Part shown: positions 7,355 to 15,239 of the stretch, one piece after another
Position numbering within the stretch: position 1 is the first letter of the stretch
Layout of the letters: each line of letters opens with the position of its first letter
Assembly: GCA_903887275.1 (NCBI GenBank)
Contig: CAISPD010000032.1
Coordinates: forward strand, 1 to 57,795
Length of the DNA stretch: 57,795 nt
Reading direction: 5' to 3'
Source: an uncultured Mucilaginibacter sp.
Lineage (GTDB): Bacteria; Bacteroidota; Bacteroidia; Sphingobacteriales; Sphingobacteriaceae
Program-made: the position numbers and the translations under genes
The notes under the pieces: model-generated
Database searches by the model: none
The model's input: the letters and a program-made list of their open reading frames with translations, nothing else
Told to the model about the DNA's origin: nothing

Positions 7355-10121
7355 GATCTGCCTGGTACTATTGCTTCTAATTGGCCTGCCTTGTTTATTG
7401 TCGGCGCAAAAGATAGATCCTGTTTTGATCGATGTTGACTATAACCAGGCAAATATTTCGCAGATAACCACAGATCTGAGCACAAAAACCGGCTATCGTT
7501 TCTATTACAAGCCTTTGCAATTTGACAGCCTTAAGGTCACGCTCAGGCTTACACAAAAAACCTTAAATGAAGTACTTGAAAAAGTAGTTGAAAATACCAA
7601 ATACCATTTTGTGATCACAGCAAACCGGGAAGTAATATTAACGCTCAATTGGCGGATCAATACCAGCCTGGCGCCCGGCTTTTTTGATGATATGACAAAT
7701 ACATCTGGCGCATCAGTTCCATTGGCCAATTACAATGAGGATACAGAAACTGATAAAGGAGTCACCACGGCTACATCAGAAACTAAACTGTATACAATCG
7801 GTATCAGGGGTAATAATACCAAAAAGGGTAACCTGACGCTGGCGGGCTATATTCGTAATATCAGTTCGGGTGAGGCTATTCCGGGTGTCAGTATTTATGA
7901 AGCAAGCAGTCATACGCGAACGACAACAGACCAGTTTGGGTATTATTCGATCAGTTTGCCTCCCGGGCGCTATACGCTTATTATAAAGGCGAGTGGCATG
8001 AAGGACACGCGCCGGCAGGTGATACTCAATGCCAACGGCGAACTGAATATCGAAATGGCTGAACAAGTGATCTCCCTGAAAGAAGTAAAAATATCGGCCG
8101 AAAAAGTTGCCAATGTACGCAATGTGGAAATGGGGGTATCTAAACTTGATATCAAAAGCATCAAACAAATACCGGCTGTTTTTGGGGAGGCTGATGTTTT
8201 AAGAGTTATACTGACTTTGCCCGGCGTACAAAGCGTCGGCGAGGCCAGCACCGGATTCAATGTCAGGGGTGGCTCGGCCGATCAGAACCTGATTTTATTA
8301 AACGGATCCACCATATATAATCCCTCCCATTTTTTTGGCTTCTTTTCGGCTTTTGATCCGGATATCATACAGGGTGTTGAATTATACAAAAGCAGTATAC
8401 CAGAGAAATTCGGTGGTAGGCTTTCCTCTGTACTTGATATAACCGAACGGGATGGCAACGCGAAAAAGTTTAGCGGTTCGGCAGGGATAGGTTTGTTGAC
8501 CAGTCGTTTGAATATTGAGGGCCCTATTGTTAAAGATAAAACATCTTTCATTTTTGGCGCTCGTACAACCTATGCAAATTGGTTGCTAAAAGCGCTTCCA
8601 AGCCAATATAAAAACAGCAATGCTTCGTTCTACGACCTTGATCTGAATATCACCCATCATCTTGACAACAAAAACACGCTATATTTTTCTGCTTACCTGA
8701 GTAGCGATAGCTTTAAACTAAACAGTGATACCAGCTATAGTTATGGCAATCGCAATTTGTCTGTTCGTTGGAAACATAACTATAATAATAAACTTTTTAG
8801 CATTTTTTCGGGTGGTTATGATGGCTACCAGTATAACATCGCAAGCAGCGCAAATCCAGTTGATGCCTACCGTTTTAAATTTGCTATTGACCAGCTATAT
8901 TTAAAAGCCGATAATACTTACTACCTAAGTGCCAAACACACGCTTTCATTTGGTCTGAGTACTTTGCGCTACCACATCGATCCGGGGAGCAACCTTCCTT
9001 CGGGCAGGTTATCGCAGGTTCTCCCGGTTACGGTGCCCGCCGAACAGGCATTGGAAAGTGCATTGTATATCGGCGATAAGTTTGATATCAATTCAAACCT
9101 GACCTTTAATTTTGGGCTACGTTATTCTGTTTATAATTATCTGGGCCCGCAAACCATACGACAGTATGCGCCGGGTTTGCCGCGAAATACCGACAACCTG
9201 CTGGATAGTACCAAATACGGTAGCGGCAAGTTTATTAATACTTATCATGGGCCCGAGATAAGGCTGTCAGCCCGATACTTGATTACTGACGACTTCTCGA
9301 TCAAGGCAGCATACAACACGCTTCGGCAATATATTAACCTGCTGTCCAATACAACAGCCATATCGCCTACCGATGTTTGGAAATTAAGTGATCCCAACAT
9401 TAAACCGCAATCGGGCGACCAGCTTTCGCTGGGCTTATATAAAAACTTTAGCTCAAATACGATCGAAACTTCGGTCGAAGCCTATTACAAGCATTTAAAT
9501 AATTACCTCGATTATCGCAGCGGCGCTAACCTTGTACTTAATACCCATATAGAAACAGACGTTGTGGAAACCCGGGGTAAAGCCTATGGCATCGAGTTCC
9601 TGGTAAAAAAAGCAACCGGGCAGTTGAACGGATGGTTGAGCTATACCTATTCGCGAGTATTTCTGCAGCAAAACGATGCCGGAGCCAGCCTGCCTGCTAT
9701 CAACAATGGGGCGTTCTATCCGGCCAATTACGACAAACCGAACAGTTTTAACCTGGTAGGCAATTATCGTTTTACACACCGCTATAGTTTTTCTGTCAAT
9801 GTGATTTACAGCACCGGCCGACCCATTACCTACCCTATAGGTGAATTTAATTACAACGGCGCAGAGCGTGTATTGTACTCCGATCGCAACGAATACCGAA
9901 TACACGATTACTTCAGGACAGATCTTTCCATCAATATTGATGGTAACCATAAGGTGCATCAGCGTTTTCATAGCTCATGGACTATTGGCGTGTACAATTT
10001 AACCGGGCGTAATAATGCCTATTCAACCTATTTTACCGAACAAGGCGGCGGGATTCAAGGTTATCAGCTTTCAATTTTTGCGCACCCGATTCCATTTGCG
10101 AATTATAATATCAGGTTTTAA
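7347..10121 (+). CDS. TonB-dependent receptor with N-terminal STN domain
   Basis: A 924-residue outer-membrane receptor. In order: signal peptide (1-21), an STN (secretin/TonB short N-terminal) domain at about 25-105, a linker, a carboxypeptidase-regulatory-like beta sandwich at about 155-240 (AGYIRN...SIYEASS...GYYSISLPPG), a plug domain with GGSADQNLILLNG near 305-320, and a 22-strand-type barrel ending in a C-terminal Phe, as outer-membrane barrels do. STN domains usually contact a FecR-type anti-sigma factor, but no sigma/anti-sigma pair is next to it. I prefer the ATG at 7347 to the adjacent GTG at 7344. The MG2 gene starts at the next base after its stop. The ligand is unknown; there is no SusD partner, so polysaccharide import is less likely. 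Confidence 0.93.
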   Translation: MNKICLVLLLLIGLPCLLSAQKIDPVLIDVDYNQANISQITTDLSTKTGYRFYYKPLQFDSLKVTLRLTQKTLNEVLEKVVENTKYHFVITANREVILTLNWRINTSLAPGFFDDMTNTSGASVPLANYNEDTETDKGVTTATSETKLYTIGIRGNNTKKGNLTLAGYIRNISSGEAIPGVSIYEASSHTRTTTDQFGYYSISLPPGRYTLIIKASGMKDTRRQVILNANGELNIEMAEQVISLKEVKISAEKVANVRNVEMGVSKLDIKSIKQIPAVFGEADVLRVILTLPGVQSVGEASTGFNVRGGSADQNLILLNGSTIYNPSHFFGFFSAFDPDIIQGVELYKSSIPEKFGGRLSSVLDITERDGNAKKFSGSAGIGLLTSRLNIEGPIVKDKTSFIFGARTTYANWLLKALPSQYKNSNASFYDLDLNITHHLDNKNTLYFSAYLSSDSFKLNSDTSYSYGNRNLSVRWKHNYNNKLFSIFSGGYDGYQYNIASSANPVDAYRFKFAIDQLYLKADNTYYLSAKHTLSFGLSTLRYHIDPGSNLPSGRLSQVLPVTVPAEQALESALYIGDKFDINSNLTFNFGLRYSVYNYLGPQTIRQYAPGLPRNTDNLLDSTKYGSGKFINTYHGPEIRLSARYLITDDFSIKAAYNTLRQYINLLSNTTAISPTDVWKLSDPNIKPQSGDQLSLGLYKNFSSNTIETSVEAYYKHLNNYLDYRSGANLVLNTHIETDVVETRGKAYGIEFLVKKATGQLNGWLSYTYSRVFLQQNDAGASLPAINNGAFYPANYDKPNSFNLVGNYRFTHRYSFSVNVIYSTGRPITYPIGEFNYNGAERVLYSDRNEYRIHDYFRTDLSINIDGNHKVHQRFHSSWTIGVYNLTGRNNAYSTYFTEQGGGIQGYQLSIFAHPIPFANYNIRF

Positions 10122-12494
10122 ATGTCAATGAATAGCATCAAACGATTCTTAGTTGCCCTGCTGGTATTAACTGGTTGCTTTGGATTGCCCTACAGCCGGG
10201 CCCAGGTATTGACTGGTTTGCAAAACGATTTTGCAGTTTACCAGCGCTCAAACCTGCGTGAAAAGATCTATTTGCATACCAGCAAAAGCTTTTACCTGTC
10301 TGGTGAAATATTATGGTTTAAGGTGTACTGCCTTGACGGCAATACACATCAATTACTGGACCTGAGCAAAGTGGCTTATATTGATTTGCTCGACAACAAT
10401 GGAACGGCTGTTATTCAAATAAAAGTTAAATTAGAAAACGGTACCGGTAATGGCTCAATAGTACTTCCTTTTTCGCTCAATAACGGAAATTACAGACTTA
10501 GAGCCTATACCAACTGGATGAAAAATTTCGGTTCTTCATGCTATTTCCAGCAGCAGCTAAGTATTGTTAATGCATTGCGACCACCGGCAACTGACCTGAA
10601 ACCAGCCTCGTCCACTTTTGATGTGCAATTTTTCCCGGAGAGCGGTCATTTAGTAGCTGGAATAAACAGTAAAATAGCCCTTAAGGCGATAGGAAGCGAT
10701 GGTAAAGGCGTGCCTTGTTCGGGGGCTGTGATCAATGGTCAAAATGATACGGTCGCTCGTTTCAACACTTTAAAATTCGGGATAGGAAGTTTTAGCCTTA
10801 CCCCTGCAGCAGGCCAAACCTATCAGGCGAAGATCAAAATCGCTAAGCTTACGATCACCAAAGAGCTTCCGCAGGTTTACGCTACAGGCTATGTATTACA
10901 CGTTTCAGAAACGGATGACAGCTGGCACGTTAGCGTTACAGCTTCGGAAACCCCGGCGACCGCTTATCTGTTACTTCATAACGATTTTTCAATCGGGCAT
11001 GCCGAAAAAATTGAGCTGATTAACGGAAATTCAATTATTATTATTGCAAAAAAAGACGCCAGTGAGGGTACCAACTACCTGACACTATTCGATGATCAGA
11101 AAAGAGCCATCGCCGAAAGGCTTATTTTCAGGCAACCCGGCAAAAAATTATCTATACAAGGAAAGCCCGATAGTAGCCACTACGGTGTCCGAAGAAAAGT
11201 CAATATCGATCTGTTTACAAGTGATGAAAAGGCTAAAAACCAGGCTGCTAATTTATCTGTTGCCGTTTATCGTGATGATAGTTTAAAGAATAGCGACGAA
11301 GCGCATCTGGCAGGATACCTATGGCTCAGGTCTGTTCTGAAAGGTGAAATCGAATCGCCTGATTATTACCTTGAAAATAATGGCCAGGAATCCAAAGAAG
11401 CGCTTGACAATTTACTGCTTGCCCAGGGTTGGACACAGTTCGACTGGAGCAAGACCGGCCCTGCGTTTAAATATGTGCCGGAGTATACGGGCCCATTGCT
11501 ACAGGCAAGGATTACCGATGCCGCTAGTCACACTCAGGCAAAAAATATAATGGCCTACCTTACGGTACATGGTCAGCCCGACCAGCTTTATGTAGCAAAG
11601 AGCGATTCAACAGGTCGCGTGCTTTTTAACACACATCCTTTTTTTGGGCGCCACGAAATATCGGTACAAACAAATACGCTGCAAGATAGCACCTATCATA
11701 TCGATGTAGAAAACACCTTCGATGAGCATGGTACGGCAGCCGGAAAATTGCCTGATCTGTTGATATCACTCAATGCAAAGAACGCACTCACCGAAAATAA
11801 CCTGGATATGCAGGTAGTTAATATTTTTAATGCCGATCAGATCAAAACCTTTTATCCGCCGAAGGTTGATAGCCTGGCGTTTTACGGAAAACCAACTCAT
11901 ACATACCTGCTCGAAAACTACACGCGTTTCCCTACTATGGAAGAAGTGTTGCGGGAATATGTTAGTTCGATAGCCGTTACCAGACACCAGGGGAAATTTA
12001 ATATTAAGATGTTCAATGTCGATCATTTGTTGGGTAGTCCATTGGTTTTAGTTGATGGTGTACCGGTGTTTGATAACGACCAGATTTTTAAAGTTGATCC
12101 GCTCAAAGTAAATAAGCTGGAAATGGTTAGCACAAATTACCTTTATGGGCCGGCATATTTTAATGGTATCATGAGCTTTTCTACTTATAAAGATGATATG
12201 GCAAACCTGCAGATCGATCCTCATGCCGTTATTTTAGACTATGAAGGCCTGCAGCAGGAACGCAAGTTCTATTCGCCTGCCTACGAAACAACGGGCGAGT
12301 TAAATAGCACGATCCCTGATTTCAGGACAACACTTTACTGGGACCCGAAAGTGGAAACGGGCACAAAAGGAAAAAGCACTTTATCATTTTATACCGGCGA
12401 CAAGCCTGGCCGGTATATTGGCATCATCGAGGGAATTAGCGCTAATGGTTCGGCTGGCAGCGGCTATTTTACTTTTGAGGTAAAACGTAAATGA
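10122..12494 (+). CDS. MG2-domain envelope protein with plug-like C terminus
   Basis: A 790-residue exported protein (signal peptide to about residue 28). The segment around 45-75 (EKIYLHTSKSFYLSGE, then IWFKVY-like) is the classic start of an MG2 macroglobulin-like domain, as in alpha-2-macroglobulins, and further beta-sandwich domains follow. No thioester CxEQ motif is seen. Near residues 640-690 a segment with VLVDGVPV and a YGPAYFNGIMSFST-like stretch resembles the end of a TonB receptor plug, although no barrel follows. Such proteins often sit next to STN-type TonB receptors in Bacteroidota and are thought to be periplasmic or surface partners. It starts directly after the receptor stop; an alternative ATG lies at 10128. 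Its stop is 3 bp from that of the converging DUF4249 gene. Confidence 0.85.
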   Translation: MSMNSIKRFLVALLVLTGCFGLPYSRAQVLTGLQNDFAVYQRSNLREKIYLHTSKSFYLSGEILWFKVYCLDGNTHQLLDLSKVAYIDLLDNNGTAVIQIKVKLENGTGNGSIVLPFSLNNGNYRLRAYTNWMKNFGSSCYFQQQLSIVNALRPPATDLKPASSTFDVQFFPESGHLVAGINSKIALKAIGSDGKGVPCSGAVINGQNDTVARFNTLKFGIGSFSLTPAAGQTYQAKIKIAKLTITKELPQVYATGYVLHVSETDDSWHVSVTASETPATAYLLLHNDFSIGHAEKIELINGNSIIIIAKKDASEGTNYLTLFDDQKRAIAERLIFRQPGKKLSIQGKPDSSHYGVRRKVNIDLFTSDEKAKNQAANLSVAVYRDDSLKNSDEAHLAGYLWLRSVLKGEIESPDYYLENNGQESKEALDNLLLAQGWTQFDWSKTGPAFKYVPEYTGPLLQARITDAASHTQAKNIMAYLTVHGQPDQLYVAKSDSTGRVLFNTHPFFGRHEISVQTNTLQDSTYHIDVENTFDEHGTAAGKLPDLLISLNAKNALTENNLDMQVVNIFNADQIKTFYPPKVDSLAFYGKPTHTYLLENYTRFPTMEEVLREYVSSIAVTRHQGKFNIKMFNVDHLLGSPLVLVDGVPVFDNDQIFKVDPLKVNKLEMVSTNYLYGPAYFNGIMSFSTYKDDMANLQIDPHAVILDYEGLQQERKFYSPAYETTGELNSTIPDFRTTLYWDPKVETGTKGKSTLSFYTGDKPGRYIGIIEGISANGSAGSGYFTFEVKRK

Positions 12495-12497
12495 CCA

Positions 12498-13670
12498 TTA
12501 TCGCCAGAATGGCGGTGGCGAGGTTTTTCCGCGCAACGTACAATCTGAACAAATCCTGGTTGAAAAAGTATAAGCCGTTGGCGAACCGTTAATATTTGGC
12601 GGAGGAAGGTACAATCCCCTGACAGGCATATAAATCGAAGCTGCTGGCACTAAAATATCCTCACCTTTTTGCGGAGGTGGACCTGCTGCCGGGTTTTGGA
12701 AGGCAGTATCCAATACACAAACCGAAGGATAAATAGGGCTATAAGTTGATAAAAGCTGGTCGGGGGTAATAAAAATACGTTTGTACGCGATGTTGCCAGC
12801 GCTTAAATAACCAATGACCAATTCGTTAGGGTTACTGACACAATGAAAATTGGTCTGTGTTTGCGAAGGTAAAACATCAAATATACTCCCGAGGTTTTGG
12901 GTATTCTTTTGCAGGTTTTGCCAAAAACTATAGGCATCACTGGTAAGCGCATATTGCTTAACCAGGATACTGTATTTCTGCTCTATTTTTTCGGAAGTTG
13001 AGGCGATTGTTGTGATTGGGGCCTGGTAAATAATATCATTAGCCAATTTCGCTGTCGAAGCAATAACTATTGTGCTCGAGGTATCATTTCCAAAACAGCT
13101 GTAAACCTGTTGAGCCACGGTCCGTGCTTGAAAACCCATTCCATTGCTGTAATAGGCAGAATGGTATTGTGCATGAAACTGCCAGGTTTCGGTGTAATCC
13201 CATCGATAATAGCGTGTCTTACTGGCATTATCGTGCGCGTTAACATATATCTGCAGTCCCTCGGGTTTGGCAACAAATCCTACACTGTCAATAGCAGGGG
13301 AATTTTTTAAGACCACAAAATCAGAAACATACTTTTTACCATCCGCTGTCTTTACGCTAAGGCGGTATTTGTGCGCAGCATCAAGGTTAAGCACACCAAC
13401 GGCATATTCGCCGGCCTTTATTTCAGTAAGTCCGAAACTGCTTCCGGCATCACTTTCTATATTTACTACCGCATTACTTTCCGGGAATACTGTACGTAGC
13501 GTATCTACCTTTTTACTTCGACTAAGATGTACGATTGTAGAATCGTTACCCGTAATGACGCCCTCAACTACCAGGAACCGGGTATTGTCGGTCACTAAGG
13601 TAGGAGTAAAAGGCTTTTTACAGGCTAGCATTGCAACCAAAACACATGCCCACGGTATTAATTTCTTCAT
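12498..13670 (-). CDS. DUF4249 family lipoprotein
   Basis: A 390-residue predicted lipoprotein. The signal peptide ends in a lipobox-like VAMLACKK (Cys at about 17). The start of the mature chain (FLVVEGVITGNDSTIVHLSRS) is the hallmark first beta strand of DUF4249, a Bacteroidota-specific family usually encoded beside TonB receptors. The C terminus carries a CSDC motif and a Pro-rich tail. It is probably anchored in the outer membrane. Here it faces the receptor operon tail to tail, with a 3-bp gap, instead of lying inside it. Co-function with the receptor is inferred from known association, not from co-transcription. Confidence 0.9.
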   Translation of the reverse strand: MKKLIPWACVLVAMLACKKPFTPTLVTDNTRFLVVEGVITGNDSTIVHLSRSKKVDTLRTVFPESNAVVNIESDAGSSFGLTEIKAGEYAVGVLNLDAAHKYRLSVKTADGKKYVSDFVVLKNSPAIDSVGFVAKPEGLQIYVNAHDNASKTRYYRWDYTETWQFHAQYHSAYYSNGMGFQARTVAQQVYSCFGNDTSSTIVIASTAKLANDIIYQAPITTIASTSEKIEQKYSILVKQYALTSDAYSFWQNLQKNTQNLGSIFDVLPSQTQTNFHCVSNPNELVIGYLSAGNIAYKRIFITPDQLLSTYSPIYPSVCVLDTAFQNPAAGPPPQKGEDILVPAASIYMPVRGLYLPPPNINGSPTAYTFSTRICSDCTLRGKTSPPPFWR

Positions 13671-13841
13671 TTCACAGGTTTGGCCGCTTAGTTTGCTTTA
13701 GGTAACAATAAATGGCGATACAACAAATATATACTATTGACAGCTATAAGCCAAACCCTGCTTCGCTGCGTTTGGCTCTGATATTCCCTAAGGTTCATTT
13801 TAAATAAACCTGTTAAAGACCAGCAAAAAAAATAAAATAAA

Positions 13842-13872
13842 TTGCGTAACTCAAAAGTTACTTATATATTTG
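13842..13872 (+). promoter_or_regulatory. Promoter of the first ArsR/SRPBCC cassette
   Basis: TTG at 13842-13844, a 20-bp spacer, and TATATTTG at 13865-13872 match the Bacteroidota housekeeping promoter (TTG-N19-21-TAnnTTTG). The start codon is 22 bp after the -7 box. One operator copy lies in the spacer and the other directly after the -7 box. Confidence 0.75.
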
Positions 13873-13889
13873 AGTAACTTAAAGGTTAC
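13846..13889. promoter_or_regulatory. Double operator GTAACTYAAARGTTAC (probable ArsR site)
   Basis: Two 16-bp inverted repeats, 13846-13861 (GTAACTCAAAAGTTAC) and 13874-13889 (GTAACTTAAAGGTTAC), are 28 bp apart start to start and flank the -7 box. Arm length and centre fit the winged-helix ArsR operators. The likely binder is the ArsR protein encoded second in the operon (14328-14657), giving autorepression. Confidence 0.7.
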
Positions 13890-13894
13890 ACATT

Positions 13895-14335
13895 ATGGCA
13901 GCAAGCATCAAACACCAATTATTTTTCCCTCACCCGCCGGCGGCAGTTTGGGAATTTCTTACCAACGCAGAGTTAATGGAACTCTGGTTAATGAAAAGCA
14001 ATTTTGAACTGATCGAAGGGCATGAGTTCCAGTTCAGGAACAAACCCGTACCGCAACTGGATTTCGATGGGATAGTTTATTGCAAGGTACTGGAAATCGT
14101 CCCTTACAAAAAACTAAGCTATACCTGGAAGCTGGGCCCGGGCGACGGAACCATCAATGTTGATTCGATAGTAAGGTGGGAATTACAGGAAAAGGATAAT
14201 GGTACTGAACTCCTACTAGTACATGGCGACTTTACCGTGCTTGAAAACACCGGCGTATTTGAAGCAATGAACAAAGGTTGGTTGGATAATATCCAAAAGA
14301 TCGCCGCACGTTTAAATTCTGAACGACATGGCTGA
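13895..14335 (+). CDS. SRPBCC (AHSA1-like) domain protein
   Basis: A 146-residue cytoplasmic protein with the AHSA1/START-like fold: an opening strand with the HPPAAVWEFLTNAE motif, the central KLSYTWKLG strand, and a C-terminal helix with GWLDNIQKIA. In this family a hydrophobic cavity binds small lipophilic ligands, and several members pair with ArsR regulators. It is the first gene of a three-gene operon. Its stop overlaps the ArsR start by 8 bp. The ATG lies 22 bp after a strong -7 box with flanking operators, so expression is probably autoregulated. Ligand unknown. Confidence 0.85.
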   Translation: MAASIKHQLFFPHPPAAVWEFLTNAELMELWLMKSNFELIEGHEFQFRNKPVPQLDFDGIVYCKVLEIVPYKKLSYTWKLGPGDGTINVDSIVRWELQEKDNGTELLLVHGDFTVLENTGVFEAMNKGWLDNIQKIAARLNSERHG

Positions 14336-14657
14336 ACCGAGGCTCGACGCATTTCAGGTGATCGCTGACGCAAGCCGGCGGCAGATACTGATGTTGCTGT
14401 CGAAAAACAATTTAACGGTCAACAACCTTGCCGGCAATTTTGACATGAGCAGGCCCGCAGTGTCAAAGCATATTAAAATATTGCAGACGACGGGCTTCAT
14501 CAGCATTACAGATAAAGGCCGTGAACGCTATTGCAGCCTGAAAAAAGAAGGCTTTGACGCATTGAACGAATGGCTCAGTTATTTCGACCAGTTCTGGGGG
14601 TCAAAATTGAAAAATCTGGAAAACTTAATGAACGACAAATTAAAAATCAAAAATTAA
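14328..14657 (+). CDS. ArsR-family winged-helix transcriptional regulator
   Basis: A 109-residue regulator. The N-terminal DAFQVIADASRRQILMLL block and the recognition helix region with MSRPAVSKHIKIL are the typical ArsR/SmtB-like HTH seen in regulators paired with SRPBCC proteins. There is no Cys metal site (no ELCVCDL-like motif), so it is not a metal sensor of the classic type. Translationally coupled to the upstream SRPBCC gene (8-bp overlap) and 4 bp from the next one. It probably binds the two GTAAC inverted repeats around the operon promoter. A close paralogue lies at 23134. Confidence 0.92.
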   Translation: MAEPRLDAFQVIADASRRQILMLLSKNNLTVNNLAGNFDMSRPAVSKHIKILQTTGFISITDKGRERYCSLKKEGFDALNEWLSYFDQFWGSKLKNLENLMNDKLKIKN

Positions 14658-14661
14658 ACCA

Positions 14662-15096
14662 ATGACAACAACTGATTTTACCACCACAGTTGTGGTAAAC
14701 AAAAGCCCGCAAGCAGCATTTGACGCTATAGCCAACGTAGGCGCCTGGTGGTCAAAAAACTTCAAAGGCCAGGCTGAAAACAAGAACGACGAGTTTTCAG
14801 TAAAATTCGGGGATACCTTTGTTGACTTTATCATTACGGAATCCATACCCGGACAAAAAGTCGTATGGCTGGTAACGGATTGCAATCTGCATTGGATCAG
14901 CAATAAAAAGGAATGGAACGATACGCAGGTAGTTTGGGAAATCGGTGAGGTAGCCAACGGCACTGAAATTATCCTGACGCATATTGGCCTGGTGCCAGCG
15001 TCGGAGTGTTATAAAGATTGTTACGCAGGATGGACCGGACTATTAAAGGAAAGTCTATATAATCTGATAGAAGAAGGGATCGGTAATCCGGAATGA
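14662..15096 (+). CDS. SRPBCC domain protein
   Basis: A 144-residue START-like protein and last gene of the ArsR operon (4-bp gap). It opens with the TTVVVNKSPQAAFDAIANVGAWW strand-helix unit, continues with VWLVTDCNLHWI, and ends with a Tyr/Trp-rich C-terminal helix (CYAGWTGLLKESLY). This differs from the first SRPBCC protein, so the operon carries two non-identical ligand-binding folds around one regulator. A Rho-independent terminator follows at 15191. Confidence 0.85.
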   Translation: MTTTDFTTTVVVNKSPQAAFDAIANVGAWWSKNFKGQAENKNDEFSVKFGDTFVDFIITESIPGQKVVWLVTDCNLHWISNKKEWNDTQVVWEIGEVANGTEIILTHIGLVPASECYKDCYAGWTGLLKESLYNLIEEGIGNPE

Positions 15097-15190
15097 TTAG
15101 CTAAGCTAAAGAAACATAATCAACACCATCCCATATCTTAATTTGTAGAACATTACCCGCGATCTCAGTAGGAATTTTCATAAAACAAAA

Positions 15191-15218
15191 AAGCCCCGGA
15201 ACTCAAGTTTCGGGGCTT
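15191..15218. terminator. Bidirectional Rho-independent terminator
   Basis: AAGCCCCG/CGGGGCTT stem with a 12-nt loop, preceded by an A-run and followed by T-rich sequence. It lies between the ArsR/SRPBCC operon (plus) and the M1 peptidase gene (minus) and can serve both. Confidence 0.85.
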
Positions 15219-15239
15219 TCTATGCTCGTATTGGATGGT

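Noticed and set aside
7970-9971. Several minus-strand ORFs up to 158 aa across the TonB receptor gene
   Set aside because: Antisense shadow frames; the plus-strand product has full domain order and motifs.
15101-15181. 26-codon ORF on the minus strand (MKIPTEIAGN...) between the SRPBCC stop and the terminator
   Set aside because: It reads like protein but is very short, has no SD-like site or promoter, and lies against a terminator hairpin. Chance or a remnant cannot be told apart.
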